Counted from the first letter of the stretch, positions 12,120 through 26,750 are shown. The stretch is DNA of 64,000 nucleotides from Henricia sp. BOLD:AAB3569 (GCA_037783545.1 JBBELK010001477.1:84571-148570); one strand, 5' to 3'. Program-made: numbers and translations. The notes: generated by a model not told the origin, from the sequence alone.

Positions 12120-14885
12120 GAAATGACGGAGAAATTTCAGAGTTTAGGGAAAACGGAGCTCGGCTGCGTGGTTATTCCCCTAACCGTGGCTGTTGGGACA
12201 CCCTGCGCCGCGCTGGTGTACATTTGTACGGCCGTTGACTCACCCCAGATTGTGACGGGAATTAGGTCAAAGTGTGTCCCAAATGCCGGCAAATTTGGAA
12301 ATCAAGGAATTTTCCAACCAACTTCAAATTTTGCATGCTCCAAACTGTATATATTCCGCACTTGTCATGCAAAATTGACAGATTTTCGCTGGGAAATGAC
12401 GGAGAAATTTCAGAGTTTAGGGAAAACGGAGCTCGGCTGCGTGGTTATTCCCCTAACCGTGGCTGTTGGGACACCCTGCGCATGCGCCGCGCTGGTGTAC
12501 ATTTGTACGGCCGTTGACTCACCCCAGATTGTGACGGGAATTAGGTCAAAGTGTGTCCCAAATGCCGGCAAATTTGGAAATCAAGGAATTTTCCAACCAA
12601 CTTCAAATTTTGCATGCTCCAAACTGTATATATTCCGCACTTGTCATGCAAAATTGATAGATTTTCGCTGGGAAATGACGGAGAAATTTCAGAGTTTAGG
12701 GAAAACGGAGCTCGGCTGCGTGGTTATTCCCCTAACCGTGGCTGTTGGGACACCCTGCGCCGCGCTGGTGTACATTTGTACGGCCGTTGACTCACCCCAA
12801 ATTGTGACGGGAATTAGGTCAAAGTGTGTCCCAAATGCCGGCAAATTTGGAAATCAAGGAATTTTCCAACCAACTTCAAATTTTGCATGCTCCAAACTGT
12901 ATATATTCCGCACTTGTCATGCAAAATTGACAGATTTTCGCTGGGAAATGACGGATAAATTTCAGAGTTTAGGGAAAACGGAGCTCGGCTGCGTGGTTAT
13001 TCCCCTAACCGTGGCTGTTGGGACACCCTGCGCCGCGCTGGTGTACATTTGTACGGCCGTTGACTCACCCCAGATTGTGACGGGAATTAGGTCAAAGTGT
13101 GTCCCAAATGCCGGCAAATTTGGAAATCAAGGAATTTTCCAACCAACTTCAAATTTTGCATGCTCCAAACTGTATATATTCCGCACTTGTCATGCAAAAT
13201 TGACAGATTTTCGCTGGGAAATGACGGAGACATTTCAGAGTTTAGGGAAAACGAAGCTCGGCTGCGTGGTTATTCCCCTAACCGTGGCTGTTGGGACACC
13301 CTGCGCATGCGCCGCGCTGGTGTACATTTGTACGGCCGTTGACTCACCCCAGATTGTGACGGGAATTAGGTCAAAGTGTGTCCCAAATGCCGGCAAATTT
13401 GGAAATCAAGGAATTTTCCAACCAACTTCAAATTTTGCATGCTCCAAACTGTATATATTCCGCACTTGTCATGCAAAATTGACAGATTTTCGCTGGGAAA
13501 TGACGGATAAATTTCAGAGTTTAGGGAAAACGGAGCTCGGCTGCGTGGTTATTCCCCTAACCGTGGCTGTTGGGACACCCTGCGCCGCGCTGGTGTACAT
13601 TTGTACGGCCGTTGACTCACCCCAGATTGTGACGGGAGTTAGGTCAAAGTGTGTCCCAAATGCCGGCAAATTTGGAAATCAAGGAATTTTCCACCCAACT
13701 TCAAATTTTGCATGCTCCAAACTGTATATATTCCGCACTTGTCATGCAAAATTGACAGATTTTCGCTGGGAAATGACGGAGACATTTCAGAGTTTAGGGA
13801 AAACGAAGCTCGGCTGCGTGGTTATTCCCCTAACCGTGGCAGTTGGGACACCCTGTGCATGCGCCGCGCTGGTGTACATTTGTACGGCCGTTGACTCACC
13901 CCAGATTGTGACGGGATTTAGGTCAAAGTGTGTCCCAAATGCCGGCAAATTTGGTAATCAAGGAATTTTCCAACCAACTTCAAATTTTGCATGCTCCAAA
14001 CTGTATATATTCCGCACTTGTCATGCAAAATTGACAGATTTTCGCTGGGAAATGACGGAGAAATTTCAGAGTTTAGGGAAAACGGAGCTCGGCTGCGTGG
14101 TTATTCCCCTAACCGTGGCTGTTGGGACACCCTCCGCATGCGCCGCGCTGGTGTATATTTGTACGGCGGTTGACTCACCCCAGATTGTGACGGGAATTAG
14201 GTCAAAGTGTGTCCCAAATGCCGGCAAATTTGGAAATCAAGGAATTGTCCAACCAACTTCAAATTTTGCATGCTCCAAACTGTATATATTCCGCACTTGT
14301 CATGCAAAATTGACAGATTTTCGCTGGGAAATGACGGAGACATTTCAGAGTTTAGGGAAAACGGAGCTCGGCTGCGTGGTTATTCCCCTAACCGTGGCTG
14401 TTGGGACACCATGCGCATGCGCCGCGCTGGTGTACATTTGTACGGCCGTTGACTCACCCCAGATTGTGACGGGAATTAGGTCAAAGTGTGTCCCAAATGC
14501 CGGCAAATTTGGAAATCAAGGAATTTTCCAACCAACTTCAAATTTTGCATGCTCCAAACTGTATATATTTCGCACTTGTCATGCAAAATTGACAGATTTT
14601 CGCTGGGAAATGACGGAGAAATTTCAGAGTTTAGGGAAAACGGAGCTCGGCTGCGTGGTTATTCCCCTAACCGTGGATGTTGGGACACCCTGCGCATGCG
14701 CCGCGCTGGTGTACATTTGTACGGCCGTTGACTCACCCCAGATTGTGACGGGAATTAGGTCAAAGTGTGTCCCAAATGCCGGCAAATTTGGAAATCAAGG
14801 AATTTTCCAACCAACTTCAAATTTTGCATGCTCCAAACTGTATATATTCCGCACTTGTCATGCAAAATTGACAGATTTTCGCTAG
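12120..14885 (+). repeat. Zone A block: 10 monomers, 2766 bp, ending in TAG
   Basis: It holds four 273-bp and six 279-bp units with no indels, so it is the cleanest zone A unit and the best candidate for the ancestral zone A HOR. Private changes include GGGAGTTAGG (about 13635), TTCCACCCAAC (about 13690), CCCTGTGCATG (about 13852), CCCTCCGCATG (about 14130) and GTGGATGTTGG (about 14675). Confidence 0.85.
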
Positions 14886-17372
14886 GAAATGACGGAGAAA
14901 TTTCAGAGTTTAGGGAAAACGGAGCTCGGCTGCGTGGTTATTCCCCTAAGCGTGGCTGTTGGGACACCCTGCGCCGCGCTGGTGTACATTTGTACGGCCG
15001 TTGACTCACCCCAGATTGTGACGGGAATTAGGTCAAAGTGTGTCCCAAATGCCGGCAAATTTGGAAATCAAGGAATTTTCCAACCAACTTCAAATTTTGC
15101 ATGCTCCAAACTGTATATATTCCGCACTTGTCATGCAAAATTGACAGATTTTCGCTGGGAAATGACGGAGACATTTCAGAGTTTAGGGAAAACGGAGCTC
15201 GGCTGCGTGGTTATTCCCCTAACCGTGGCTGTTGGGACACCCTGCGCATGCGCCGCGCTGGTGTACATTTGTACGGCCGTTGACTCACCCCAGATTGTGA
15301 CGGGAATTAGGTCAAAGTGTGTCCCAAATGCCGGCAAATTTGGAAATCAAGGAATTTTCCAACCAACTTCAAATTTTGCATGCTCCAAACTGTATATATT
15401 CCGCACTTGTCATGCAAAATTGACAGATTTTCGCTGGGAAATGACGGAGAAATTTCAGAGTTTAGGGAAAACGGAGCTCGGCTGCGTGGTTATTCCCCTA
15501 ACCGTGGCTGTTGGGACACCCTGCGCATGCGCCGCGCTGGTGTACATTTGTACGGCCGTTGACTCACCCCAGATTGTGACGGGAATTAGGTCAAAGTGTG
15601 TCCCATATGCCGGCAAATTTGGAAATCAAGGAATTTTCCAACCAACTTCAAATTTTGCATGCTCCAAACTGTATATATTCCGCACTTGTCATGCAAAATT
15701 GACAGATTTTCGCTGGGAAATGACGGAGAAATTTCAGAGTTTAGGGAAAACGGAGCTCGGCTGCGTGGTTATTTCCCTAACCGTGGCTGTTGGGACACCC
15801 TGCGCCGCGCTGGTGTACATTTGTACGGCCGTTGACTCACCCCAGATTGTGACGGGAATTAGGTCAAAGTGTGTCCCAAATGCCGGCAAATTTGGAAATC
15901 AAGGAATTTTCCAACCAACTTCAAATTTTGCATGCTCCAAACTGTATATATTTCGCACTTGTCATGCAAAATTGACAGATTTTCGCTGGGAAATGACGGA
16001 GAAATTTCAGAGTTTAGGGAAAACGGAGCTCGGCTGCGTGGTTATTCCACTAACCGTGGCTGTTGGGACACCCTGCGCATGCGCCGCGCTGGTGTACATT
16101 TGTACGGCCGTTGACTCACCCCAGATTGTGACGGGAATTAGCTCAAAGTGTTTCCCAAATGCCGGCAAATTTGGAAATCAAGGAATTTTCCAACCAACTT
16201 CAAATTTTGCATGCTCCAAACTGTATATATTCCGCACTTGTCATGCAAAATTGACAGATTTTCGCTGGGAAATGACGGAGAAATTTCAGAGTTTAGGGAA
16301 AACGGAGCTCGGCTGCGTGGTTATTCCCCTAACCGTGGCTGTTGGGACACCCTGCGCATGCGCCGCGCTGGTGTACATTTGTACGGCCGTTGACTCACCC
16401 CAGATTGTGACGGGAATTAGATCAAAGTGTGTCCCAAATGCCGGCAAATTTGGAAATCAAGGAATTTTCCAACCAACTTCAAATTTTGCATGCTCCAAAC
16501 TGTATATATTCCGCACTTGTCATGCAAAATTGACAGATTTTTGCTGGGAAATGACGGAGAAATTTCAGAGTTTAGAGAAAACGGAGCTCTGCTGCGTGGT
16601 TATTCCCCTAACCGTGGCTGTTGGGACACCCTGCGCCGCGCTGGTGTACATTTGTACGGCCGTTGACTCACCCCAGATTGTGACGGGAATTAGGTCAAAG
16701 TGTGTCCCAAATGCCGGCAAATTTGGAAATCAAGGAAATTTCCAACCAACTTCAAATTTTGCATGCTCCAAACTGTATATATTTCGCACTTGTCATGCAA
16801 AATTGACCGATTTTCGCTGGGAAATGACGGAGAAATTTCAGAGTTTAGGGAAAACGGAGCTCGGCTGCGTGGTTATTCCCCTAACCGTGGCTGTTGGGAC
16901 ACCCTGCGCATGCGCCAAGCTGGTGTACATTTGTACGGCCGTTGACTCACCCCAGATTGTGACGGGAATTAGGTCAAAGTGTGTCCCAAATGCCGGCAAA
17001 TTTGGAAATCAAGGAATTTTCCAACCAACTTCAAATTTTGCATGCTCCAAACTGTATATATTCCGCACTTGTCATGCAAAATTGACAGATTTTCGCTGGG
17101 AAATGACGGAGAAATTTCAGAGTTTAGGGAAAACGGAGCTCTGCTGCGTGGTTATTCCCCTAACCGTGGCTGTTGGGACACCCTGCGCCGCGCTGGTGTA
17201 CATTTGTACGGCCGTTGACTCACCCCAGATTGAGACGGGAATTAGGTCAAAGTGTGTCCCAAATGCCGGCAATTTTGGAAATCAAGGAATTTTCCAACCA
17301 ACTTCAAATTTTGCATGCTCCAAACTGTATATATTCCGCACTTGTCATGCAAAATTGACAGATTTTCGCTAG
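14886..17372 (+). repeat. HOR unit, 9 monomers (2487 bp), early zone B form
   Basis: The order is t1-like, a GAGACA unit, a unit with GTGTCCCATATGCC, a 273 unit with TTATTTCCCTAACC and TATTTCGC, t9, t10, t11, t12 (GCCAAGCTGG), t13. Its second half matches the 13-mer from t9 to t13. The two units with CCCATATG and ATTTCCC are shared only with 17373-20678. It looks like the junction form between zone A and the regular HOR. Confidence 0.88.
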
Positions 17373-20300
17373 GAAATGACGGAGAAATTTCAGAGTTTAG
17401 GGAAAACGGAGCTCGGCTGCGTGGTTATTCCCCTAACCGTGGCTGTTGGGACACCCTGCGCCGCGCTGGTGTACATTTGTACGGCCGTTGACTCACCCCA
17501 GATTGTGACGGGAATTAGGTCAAAGTGTGTCCCAAATGCCGGCAAATTTGGAAATCAAGGAATTTTCCAACCAACTTCAAATTTTGCATGCTCCAAACTG
17601 TATATATTCCGCACTTGTCATGCAAAATTGACAGATTTTCGCTGGGAAATGACGGAGACATTTCAGAGTTTAGGGAAAACGGAGCTCGGCTGCGTGGTTA
17701 TTCCCCTGACCGTGGCTGTTGGGACACCCTGCGCATGCGCCGCGCTGGTGTACATTTGTACGGCCGTTGACTCACCCCAGATTGTGACGGGAATTAGGTC
17801 AAAGTGTGTCCCAAATGCCGGCAAATTTGGAAATCAAGGAATTTTCCAACCAACTTCAAATTTTGCATGCTCCAAACTGTATATATTCGGCACTTGTCAT
17901 GCAAAATTGACAGATTTTCGCTGGGAAATGACGGAGAAATTTCAGAGTTTAGGGAAAACGGAGCTCGGCTGCGTGGTTATTCCCCTAACCGTAGCTGTTG
18001 GGACACCCTGCGCCGCGCTGGTGTACATTTGTACGGCCGTTGACTCACCCCAGATTGTGACGGGAATTAGGTCAAAGTGTGTCCCAAATGCCGGCAAATT
18101 TGGAAATCAAGGAATTTTCCAACCAACTTCAAATTTTGCATGCTCCAAACTGTATATATTCCGCACTTGTCATGCAAAATTGACAGATTTTCGCTGGGAA
18201 ATGACGGAGACATTTCAGAGTTTAGGGAAAACGGAGCTCGGCTGCGTGGTTATTCCCCTAACCGTGGCTGTTGGGACACCATGCGCATGCGCCGCGCTGG
18301 TGTACATTTGTACGGCCGTTGACTCACCCCAGATTGTGACGGGAATTAGGTCAAAGTGTGTCCCAAATGCCGGCAAATTTGGAAATCAAGGAATTTTCCA
18401 ACCAACTTCAAATTTTGCATGCTCCAAACTGTATATATTCCGCACTTGTCATGCAAAATTGACAGATTTTCGCTGGGAAATGACGGAGAAATTTCAGAGT
18501 TTAGGGAAAACGAAGCTCGGCTGCGTGGTTATTCCCCTAACCGTGGCTGTTGGGACACCCTGCGCCGCGCTGGTGTACATTTGTATGGCCGTTGACTCAC
18601 CCCAGATTGTGACGGGAATTAGGTCAAAGTGTGTCCCAAATGCCGGCAAATTTGGAAATCAAGGAATTTTCCAACCAACTTCAAATTTTGCATGCTCCAA
18701 ACTGTATATATTCCGCACTTGTCATGCAAAATTGACAGATTTTCGCTGGGAAATGACGGAGAAATTTCAGAGTTTAGGGAAAACGGAGCTCGGCTGCGTG
18801 GTTATTCCCCTAACCGTGGCTGTTGGGACACCCTGCGCATGCGCCGCGCTGGTGTACATTTGTACGGCCGTTGACTCACCCCAGATTGTGACGGGAATTA
18901 GGTCAAAGTGTGTCCCATATGCCGGCAAATTTGGAAATCAAGGAATTTTCCAACCAACTTCAAATTTTGCATGCTCCAAACTGTATATATTCCGCACTTG
19001 TCATGCAAAATTGACAGATTTTCGCTGGGAAATGACGGAGAAATTTCAGAGTTTAGGGAAAACGGAGCTCGGCTGCGTGGTTATTTCCCTAACCGTGGCT
19101 GTTGGGACACCCTGCGCCGCGCTGGTGTACATTTGTACGGCCGTTGACTCACCCCAGATTGTGACGGGAATTAGGTCAAAGTGTGTCCCAAATGCCGGCA
19201 AATTTGGAAATCAAGGAATTTTCCAACCAACTTCAAATTTTGCATGCTCCAAACTGTATATATTTCGCACTTGTCATGCAAAATTGACAGATTTTCGCTG
19301 GGAAATGACGGAGAAATTTCAGAGTTTAGGGAAAACGGAGCTCGGCTGCGTGGTTATTCCACTAACCGTGGCTGTTGGGACACCCTGCGCATGCGCCGCG
19401 CTGGTGTACATTTGTACGGCCGTTGACTCACCCCAGATTGTGACGGGAATTAGCTCAAAGTGTTTCCCAAATGCCGGCAAATTTGGAAATCAAGGAATTT
19501 TCCAACCAACTTCAAATTTTGCATGCTCCAAACTGTATATATTCCGCACTTGTCATGCAAAATTGACAGATTTTCGCTGGGAAATGACGGAGAAATTTCA
19601 GAGTTTAGGGAAAACGGAGCTCGGCTGCGTGGTTATTCCCCTAACCGTGGCTGTTGGGACACCCTGCGCATGCGCCGCGCTAGTGTACATTTGTACGGCC
19701 GTTGACTCACCCCAGATTGTGACGGGAATTAGATCAAAGTGTGTCCCAAATGCCGGCAAATTTGGAAATCAAGGAATTTTCCAACCAACTTCAAATTTTG
19801 CATGCTCCAAACTGTATATATTCCGCACTTGTCATGCAAAATTGACAGATTTTTGCTGGGAAATGACGGAGAAATTTCAGAGTTTAGAGAAAACGGAGCT
19901 CTGCTGCGTGGTTATTCCCCTAACCGTGGCTGTTGGGACACCCTGCGCCGCGCTGGTGTACATTTGTACGGCCGTTGACTCACCCCAGATTGTGACGGGA
20001 ATTAGGTCAAAGTGTGTCCCAAATGCCGGCAAATTTGGAAATCAAGGAAATTTCCAACCAACTTCAAATTTTGCATGCTCCAAACTGTATATATTTCGCA
20101 CTTGTCATGCAAAATTGACCGATTTTCGCTGGGAAATGACGGAGAAATTTCAGAGTTTAGGGAAAACGGAGCTCGGCTGCGTGGTTATTCCCCTAACCGT
20201 GGCTGTTGGGACACCCTGCGCCGCGCTGGTGTACATTTGTACGGCCGTTGACTCACCCCAGATTGTGACGGGAATTGGGTCAAAGTGTGTCCCAAATGCC

Positions 20301-20678
20301 GACAAATTTGGAAATCAAGGAATTTTCCAACCAACTTCAAATTTTGCATGCTCCAAACTGTATATATTCCGCACTTGTCATGCAAAATTGACAGATTTTC
20401 GCTGGGAAATGACGGAGAAATTTCAGAGTTTAGGGAAAACGGAGCTCGGCTGCGTGGTTATTCCCCTAACCGTGGCTGTTGGGACACCCTGCGCCGCGCT
20501 GGTGTACATTTGTACGGCCGTTGACTCACCCCAGATTGTGACGGGAATTAGGTCAAAGTGTGTCCCAAATGCCGGCAAATTTGGAAATCAATGAATTTTC
20601 CAACCAACTTCAAATTTTGCATGCTCCAAACTGTATATATTCCGCACTTGTCATGCAAAATTGACAGATTTTCGCTGG
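17373..20678 (+). repeat. HOR unit, 12 monomers (3306 bp), lacking a TAG end
   Basis: The order is t1, t2, t3, t4, t5, CCCATATG unit, ATTTCCC unit, t9, t10, t11, then two 273-bp units. It joins the t1-t5 head of the 13-mer to the middle of the preceding unit. The last two monomers are short forms. One has GGGAATTGGGTC and GCCGACAAA (20252-20310). The final one has AATCAATGAATT near 20588, which introduces a stop in the frame open elsewhere. It is the only zone B unit that does not end in a TAG monomer. Confidence 0.88.
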
Positions 20679-23600
20679 GAAATGACGGAGAAATTTCAGA
20701 GTTTAGGGAAAACGGAGCTCGGCTGCGTGGTTATTCCCCTAACCGTGGCTGTTGGGACACCCTGCGCCGCGCTGGTGTACATTTGTACGGCCGTTGACTC
20801 ACCCCAGATTGTGACGGGAATTAGGTCAAAGTGTGTCCCAAATGCCGGCAAATTTGGAAATCAAGGAATTTTCCAACCAACTTCAAATTTTGCATGCTCC
20901 AAACTGTATATATTCCGCACTTGTCATGCAAAATTGACAGATTTTCGCTGGGAAATGACGGAGACATTTCAGAGTTTAGGGAAAACGGAGCTCGGCTGCG
21001 TGGTTATTCCCCTGACCGTGGCTGTTGGGACACCCTGCGCATGCGCCGCGCTGGTGTACATTTGTACGGCCGTTGACTCACCCCAGATTGTGACGGGAAT
21101 TAGGTCAAAGTGTGTCCCAAATGCCGGCAAATTTGGAAATCAAGGAATTTTCCAACCAACTTCAAATTTTGCATGCTCCAAACTGTATATATTCGGCACT
21201 TGTCATGCAAAATTGACAGATTTTCGCTGGGAAATGACGGAGAAATTTCAGAGTTTAGGGAAAACGGAGCTCGGCTGCGTGGTTATTCCCCTAACCGTAG
21301 CTGTTGGGACACCCTGCGCCGCGCTGGTGTACATTTGTACGGCCGTTGACTCACCCCAGATTGTGACGGGAATTAGGTCAAAGTGTGTCCCAAATGCCGG
21401 CAAATTTGGAAATCAAGGAATTTTCCAACCAACTTCAAATTTTGCATGCTCCAAACTGTATATATTCCGCACTTGTCATGCAAAATTGACAGATTTTCGC
21501 TGGGAAATGACGGAGACATTTCAGAGTTTAGGGAAAACGGAGCTCGGCTGCGTGGTTATTCCCCTAACCGTGGCTGTTGGGACACCATGCGCATGCGCCG
21601 CGCTGGTGTACATTTGTACGGCCGTTGACTCACCCCAGATTGTGACGGGAATTAGGTCAAAGTGTGTCCCAAATGCCGGCAAATTTGGAAATCAAGGAAT
21701 TTTCCAACCAACTTCAAATTTTGCATGCTCCAAACTGTATATATTCCGCACTTGTCATGCAAAATTGACAGATTTTCGCTGGGAAATGACGGAGAAATTT
21801 CAGAGTTTAGGGAAAACGAAGCTCGGCTGCGTGGTTATTCCCCTAACCGTGGCTGTTGGGACACCCTGCGCCGCGCTGGTGTACATTTGTATGGCCGTTG
21901 ACTCACCCCAGATTGTGACGGGAATTAGGTCAAAGTGTGTCCCAAATGCCGGCAAATTTGGAAATCAAGGAATTTTCCAACCAACTTCAAATTTTGCATG
22001 CTCCAAACTGTATATATTCCGCACTTGTCATGCAAAATTGACAGATTTTCGCTGTGAAATGACGGAGAAATTTCAGAGTTTAGGGAAAACGGAGCTCGGC
22101 TGCGTGGTTATTCCCCTAACCGTGGCTGTTGGGACACCCTGCGCATGCGCCGCGCTGGTGTACATTTGTACGGCCGTTGACTCACCCCAGATTGTGACGG
22201 GAATTAGCTCAAAGTGTTTCCCAAATGCCGGCAAATTTGGAAATCAAGGAATTTTCCAACCAACTTCAAATTTTGCATGCTCCAAACTGTATATATTCCG
22301 CACTTGTCATGGAAAATTGACAGATTTTCGCTGGGAAATGACGGAGAAATTTCAGAGTTTAGGGAAAACGGAGCTCGGCTGCGTGGTTATTCCCCTAACC
22401 GTGGCTGTTGGGACACCCTGCGCCGCGCTGGTGTACATTTGTACGGCCGTTGACTCACCCCAGATTGTGACGGGAATTAGGTCAAAGTGTGTCCCAAATG
22501 CCGGCAAATTTGGAAATCAAGGAATTGTCCAACCAACTTCAAATTTTGCATGCTCCAAACTGTATATATTCGGCACTTGTCATGCAAAATTGACAGATTT
22601 TCGCTGGGAAATGACGGAGAAATTTCAGAGTTTAGGGAAAACGGAGCTCGGCTGCGTGGTTATTCCCCTAACCGTGGCTGTTGGGACACCCTGCGCATGC
22701 GCCGCGCTGGTGTACATTTGTACGGCCGTTGACTCACCCCAGATTGTGACGGGAATTAGCTCAAAGTGTTTCCCAAATGCCGGCAAATTTGGAAATCAAG
22801 GAATTTTCCAACCAACTTCAAATTTTGCATGCTCCAAACTGTATATATTCCGCACTTGTCATGCAAAATTGACAGATTTTCGCTGGGAAATGACGGAGAA
22901 ATTTCAGAGTTTAGGGAAAACGGAGCTCGGCTGCGTGGTTATTCCACTAACCGTGGCTGTTGGGACACCCTGCGCATGCGCCGCGCTGGTGTACATTTGT
23001 ACGGCCGTTGACTCACCCCAGATTGTGACGGGAATTAGCTCAAAGTGTTTCCCAAATGCCGGCAAATTTGGAAATCAAGGAATTTTCCAACCAACTTCAA
23101 ATTTTGCATGCTCCAAACTGTATATATTCCGCACTTGTCATGCAAAATTGACAGATTTTCGCTGGGAAATGACGGAGAAATTTCAGAGTTTAGGGAAAAC
23201 GGAGCTCGGCTGCGTGGTTATTCCCCTAACCGTGGCTGTTGGGACACCCTGCGCATGCGCCGCGCTGGTGTACATTTGTACGGCCGTTGACTCACCCCAG
23301 ATTGTGACGGGAATTAGATCAAAGTGTGTCCCAAATGCCGGCAAATTTGGAAATCAAGGAATTTTCCAACCAACTTCAAATTTTGCATGCTCCAAACTGT
23401 ATATATTCCGCACTTGTCATGCAAAATTGACAGATTTTTGCTGGGAAATGACGGAGAAATTTCAGAGTTTAGAGAAAACGGAGCTCTGCTGCGTGGTTAT
23501 TCCCCTAACCGTGGCTGTTGGGACACCCTGCGCCGCGCTGGTGTACATTTGTACGGCCGTTGACTCACCCCAGATTGTGACGGGAATTAGGTCAAAGTGT

Positions 23601-24269
23601 GTCCCAAATGCCGGCAAATTTGGAAATCAAGGAAATTTCCAACCAACTTCAAATTTTGCATGCTCCAAACTGTATATATTTCGCACTTGTCATGCAAAAT
23701 TGACCGATTTTCGCTGGGAAATGACGGAGAAATTTCAGAGTTTAGGGAAAACGGAGCTCGGCTGCGTGGTTATTCCCCTAACCGTGGCTGTTGGGACACC
23801 CTGCGCATGCGCCGCGCTGGTGTACATTTGTACGGCCGTTGACTCACCCCAGATTGTGACGGGAATTAGGTCAAAGTGTGTCCCAAATGCCGGCAAATTT
23901 GGAAATCAAGGAATTTTCCAACCAACTTCAAATTTTGCATGCTCCAAACTGTATATATTCCGCACTTGTCATGCAAAATTGACAGATTTTCGCTGGGAAA
24001 TGACGGAGAAATTTCAGAGTTTAGGGAAAACGGAGCTCTGCTGCGTGGTTATTCCCCTAACCGTGGCTGTTGGGACACCCTGCGCCGCGCTGGTGTACAT
24101 TTGTACGGCCGTTGACTCACCCCAGATTGAGACGGGAATTAGGTCAAAGTGTGTCCCAAATGCCGGCAATTTTGGAAATCAAGGAATTTTCCAACCAACT
24201 TCAAATTTTGCATGCTCCAAACTGTATATATTCCGCACTTGTCATGCAAAATTGACAGATTTTCGCTAG
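20679..24269 (+). repeat. Complete 13-monomer HOR unit (3591 bp), copy 1
   Basis: All types t1 to t13 are present once and in order: seven 279-bp and six 273-bp monomers. Boundaries: t1 20679-20951, t2 -21230, t3 -21503, t4 -21782, t5 -22055 (ends TGT instead of TGG), t6 -22334, t7 -22607, t8 -22886, t9 -23165, t10 -23444, t11 -23717, t12 -23996, t13 -24269. It is a near-identical partner of 39174-42764. Confidence 0.95.
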
Positions 24270-26750
24270 GAAATGACGGAGAAATTTCAGAGTTTAGGGA
24301 AAACGGAGCTCGGCTGCGTGGTTATTCCCCTAACCGTGGCTGTTGGGACACCCTGCGCCGCGCTGGTGTACATTTGTACGGCCGTTGACTCACCCCAGAT
24401 TGTGACGGGAATTAGGTCAAAGTGTGTCCCAAATGCCGGCAAATTTGGAAATCAAGGAATTTTCCAACCAACTTCAAATTTTGCATGCTCCAAACTGTAT
24501 ATATTCCGCACTTGTCATGCAAAATTGACAGATTTTCGCTGGGAAATGACGGAGACATTTCAGAGTTTAGGGAAAACGGAGCTCGGCTGCGTGGTTATTC
24601 CCCTGACCGTGGCTGTTGGGACACCCTGCGCATGCGCCGCGCTGGTGTACATTTGTACGGCCGTTGACTCACCCCAGATTGTGACGGGAATTAGGTCAAA
24701 GTGTGTCCCAAATGCCGGCAAATTTGGAAATCAAGGAATTTTCCAACCAACTTCAAATTTTGCATGCTCCAAACTGTATATATTCGGCACTTGTCATGCA
24801 AAATTGACAGATTTTCGCTGGGAAATGACGGAGAAATTTCAGAGTTTAGGGAAAACGGAGCTCGGCTGCGTGGTTATTCCCCTAACCGTGGCTGTTGGGA
24901 CACCCTGCGCCGCGCTGGTGTACATTTGTACGGCCGTTGACTCACCCCATATTGTGACGGGAATTAGGTCAAAGTGTGTCCCAAATGCCGGCAAATTTGG
25001 AAATCAAGGAATTTTCCAACCAACTTCAAATTTTGCATGCTCCAAACTGTATATATTCCGCACTTGTCATGCAAAATTGACAGATTTTCGCTGGGAAATG
25101 ACGGAGACATTTCAGAGTTTAGGGAAAACGGAGCTCGGCTGCGTGGTTATTCCCCTAACCGTGGCTGTTGGGACACCATGCGCATGCGCCGCGCTGGTGT
25201 ACATTTGTACGGCCGTTGACTCACCCCAGATTGTGACGGGAATTAGGTCAAAGTGTGTCCCAAATGCCGGCAAATTTGGAAATCAAGGAATTTTCCAACC
25301 AACTTCAAATTTTGCATGCTCCAAACTGTATATATTCCGCACTTGTCATGCAAAATTGACAGATTTTCGCTGGGAAATGACGGAGAAATTTCAGAGTTTA
25401 GGGAAAACGAAGCTCGGCTGCGTGGTTATTCCCCTAACCGTGGCTGTTGGGACACCCTGCGCCGCGCTGGTGTACATTTGTATGGCCGTTGACTCACCCC
25501 AGATTGTGACGGGAATTAGGTCAAAGTGTGTCCCAAATGCCGGCAAATTTGGAAATCAAGGAATTTTCCAACCAACTTCAAATTTTGCATGCTCCAAACT
25601 GTATATATTCCGCACTTGTCATGCAAAATTGACAGATTTTCGCTGTGAAATGACGGAGAAATTTCAGAGTTTAGGGAAAACGGAGCTCGGCTGCGTGGTT
25701 ATTCCCCTAACCGTGGCTGTTGGGACACCCTGCGCATGCGCCGCGCTGGTGTACATTTGTACGGCCGTTGACTCACCCCAGATTTTGACGGGAATTAGCT
25801 CAAAGTGTTTCCCAAATGCCGGCAAATTTGGAAATCAAGGAATTTTCCAACCAACTTCAAATTTTGCATGCTCCAAACTGTATATATTCCGCACTTGTCA
25901 TGCAAAATTGACAGATTTTTGCTGGGAAATGACGGAGAAATTTCAGAGTTTAGAGAAAACGGAGCTCTGCTGCGTGGTTATTCCCCTAACCGTGGCTGTT
26001 GGGACACCCTGCGCCGCGCTGGTGTACATTTGTACGGCCGTTGACTCACCCCAGATTGTGACGGGAATTAGGTCAAAGTGTGTCCCAAATGCCGGCAAAT
26101 TTGGAAATCAAGGAAATTTCCAACCAACTTCAAATTTTGCATGCTCCAAACTGTATATATTTCGCACTTGTCATGCAAAATTGACCGATTTTCGCTGGGA
26201 AATGACGGAGAAATTTCAGAGTTTAGGGAAAACGGAGCTCGGCTGCGTGGTTATTCCCCTAACCGTGGCTGTTGGGACACCCTGCGCATGCGCCGCGCTG
26301 GTGTACATTTGTACGGCCGTTGACTCACCCCAGATTGTGACGGGAATTAGGTCAAAGTGTGTCCCAAATGCCGGCAAATTTGGAAATCAAGGAATTTTCC
26401 AACCAACTTCAAATTTTGCATGCTCCAAACTGTATATATTCCGCACTTGTCATGCAAAATTGACAGATTTTCGCTGGGAAATGACGGAGAAATTTCAGAG
26501 TTTAGGGAAAACGGAGCTCTGCTGCGTGGTTATTCCCCTAACCGTGGCTGTTGGGACACCCTGCGCCGCGCTGGTGTACATTTGTACGGCCGTTGACTCA
26601 CCCCAGATTGAGACGGGAATTAGGTCAAAGTGTGTCCCAAATGCCGGCAATTTTGGAAATCAAGGAATTTTCCAACCAACTTCAAATTTTGCATGCTCCA
26701 AACTGTATATATTCCGCACTTGTCATGCAAAATTGACAGATTTTCGCTAG
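24270..26750 (+). repeat. Shortened HOR unit, 9 monomers (2481 bp), t6/t10 fusion
   Basis: The order is t1 to t5, a t6/t10 hybrid, t11, t12, t13. The hybrid (25647-25925) has the t6 marker TTAGCTCAAAGTGTTTCC near 25795 but normal CATGCAAA and the t10 ending TTTTTGCTGG near 25918. The exchange therefore fell between about 25812 and 25905. Exactly 1110 bp are missing relative to the 13-mer. Confidence 0.92.

Larger units (their letters stand above)
1..14885 (+). repeat. Zone A: irregular satellite domain with loosely recurring modules
   Basis: This zone has 53 complete monomers plus the left partial one. Diagnostic variants common here and rare or absent later are GATAAATTTC (instead of GAGAAATTTC), GATAGATT (instead of GACAGATT), TACGGCGG followed by AATTGTCC, and GACTCAACCC. 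The zone B marker TTAGCTCAAAG is absent. The recurring module is five monomers: GAGACA/ACGAAGC, then TACGGCGG/AATTGTCC, then GAGACA/CACCATGCGC, then a 273-bp monomer with TATTTCGC in most copies, then a 279-bp monomer that usually ends in TAG. Between modules lie variable numbers of 273-bp units. All frame-shifting indels other than the 5-bp deletion behind the 274-bp class fall in this zone. Confidence 0.85.
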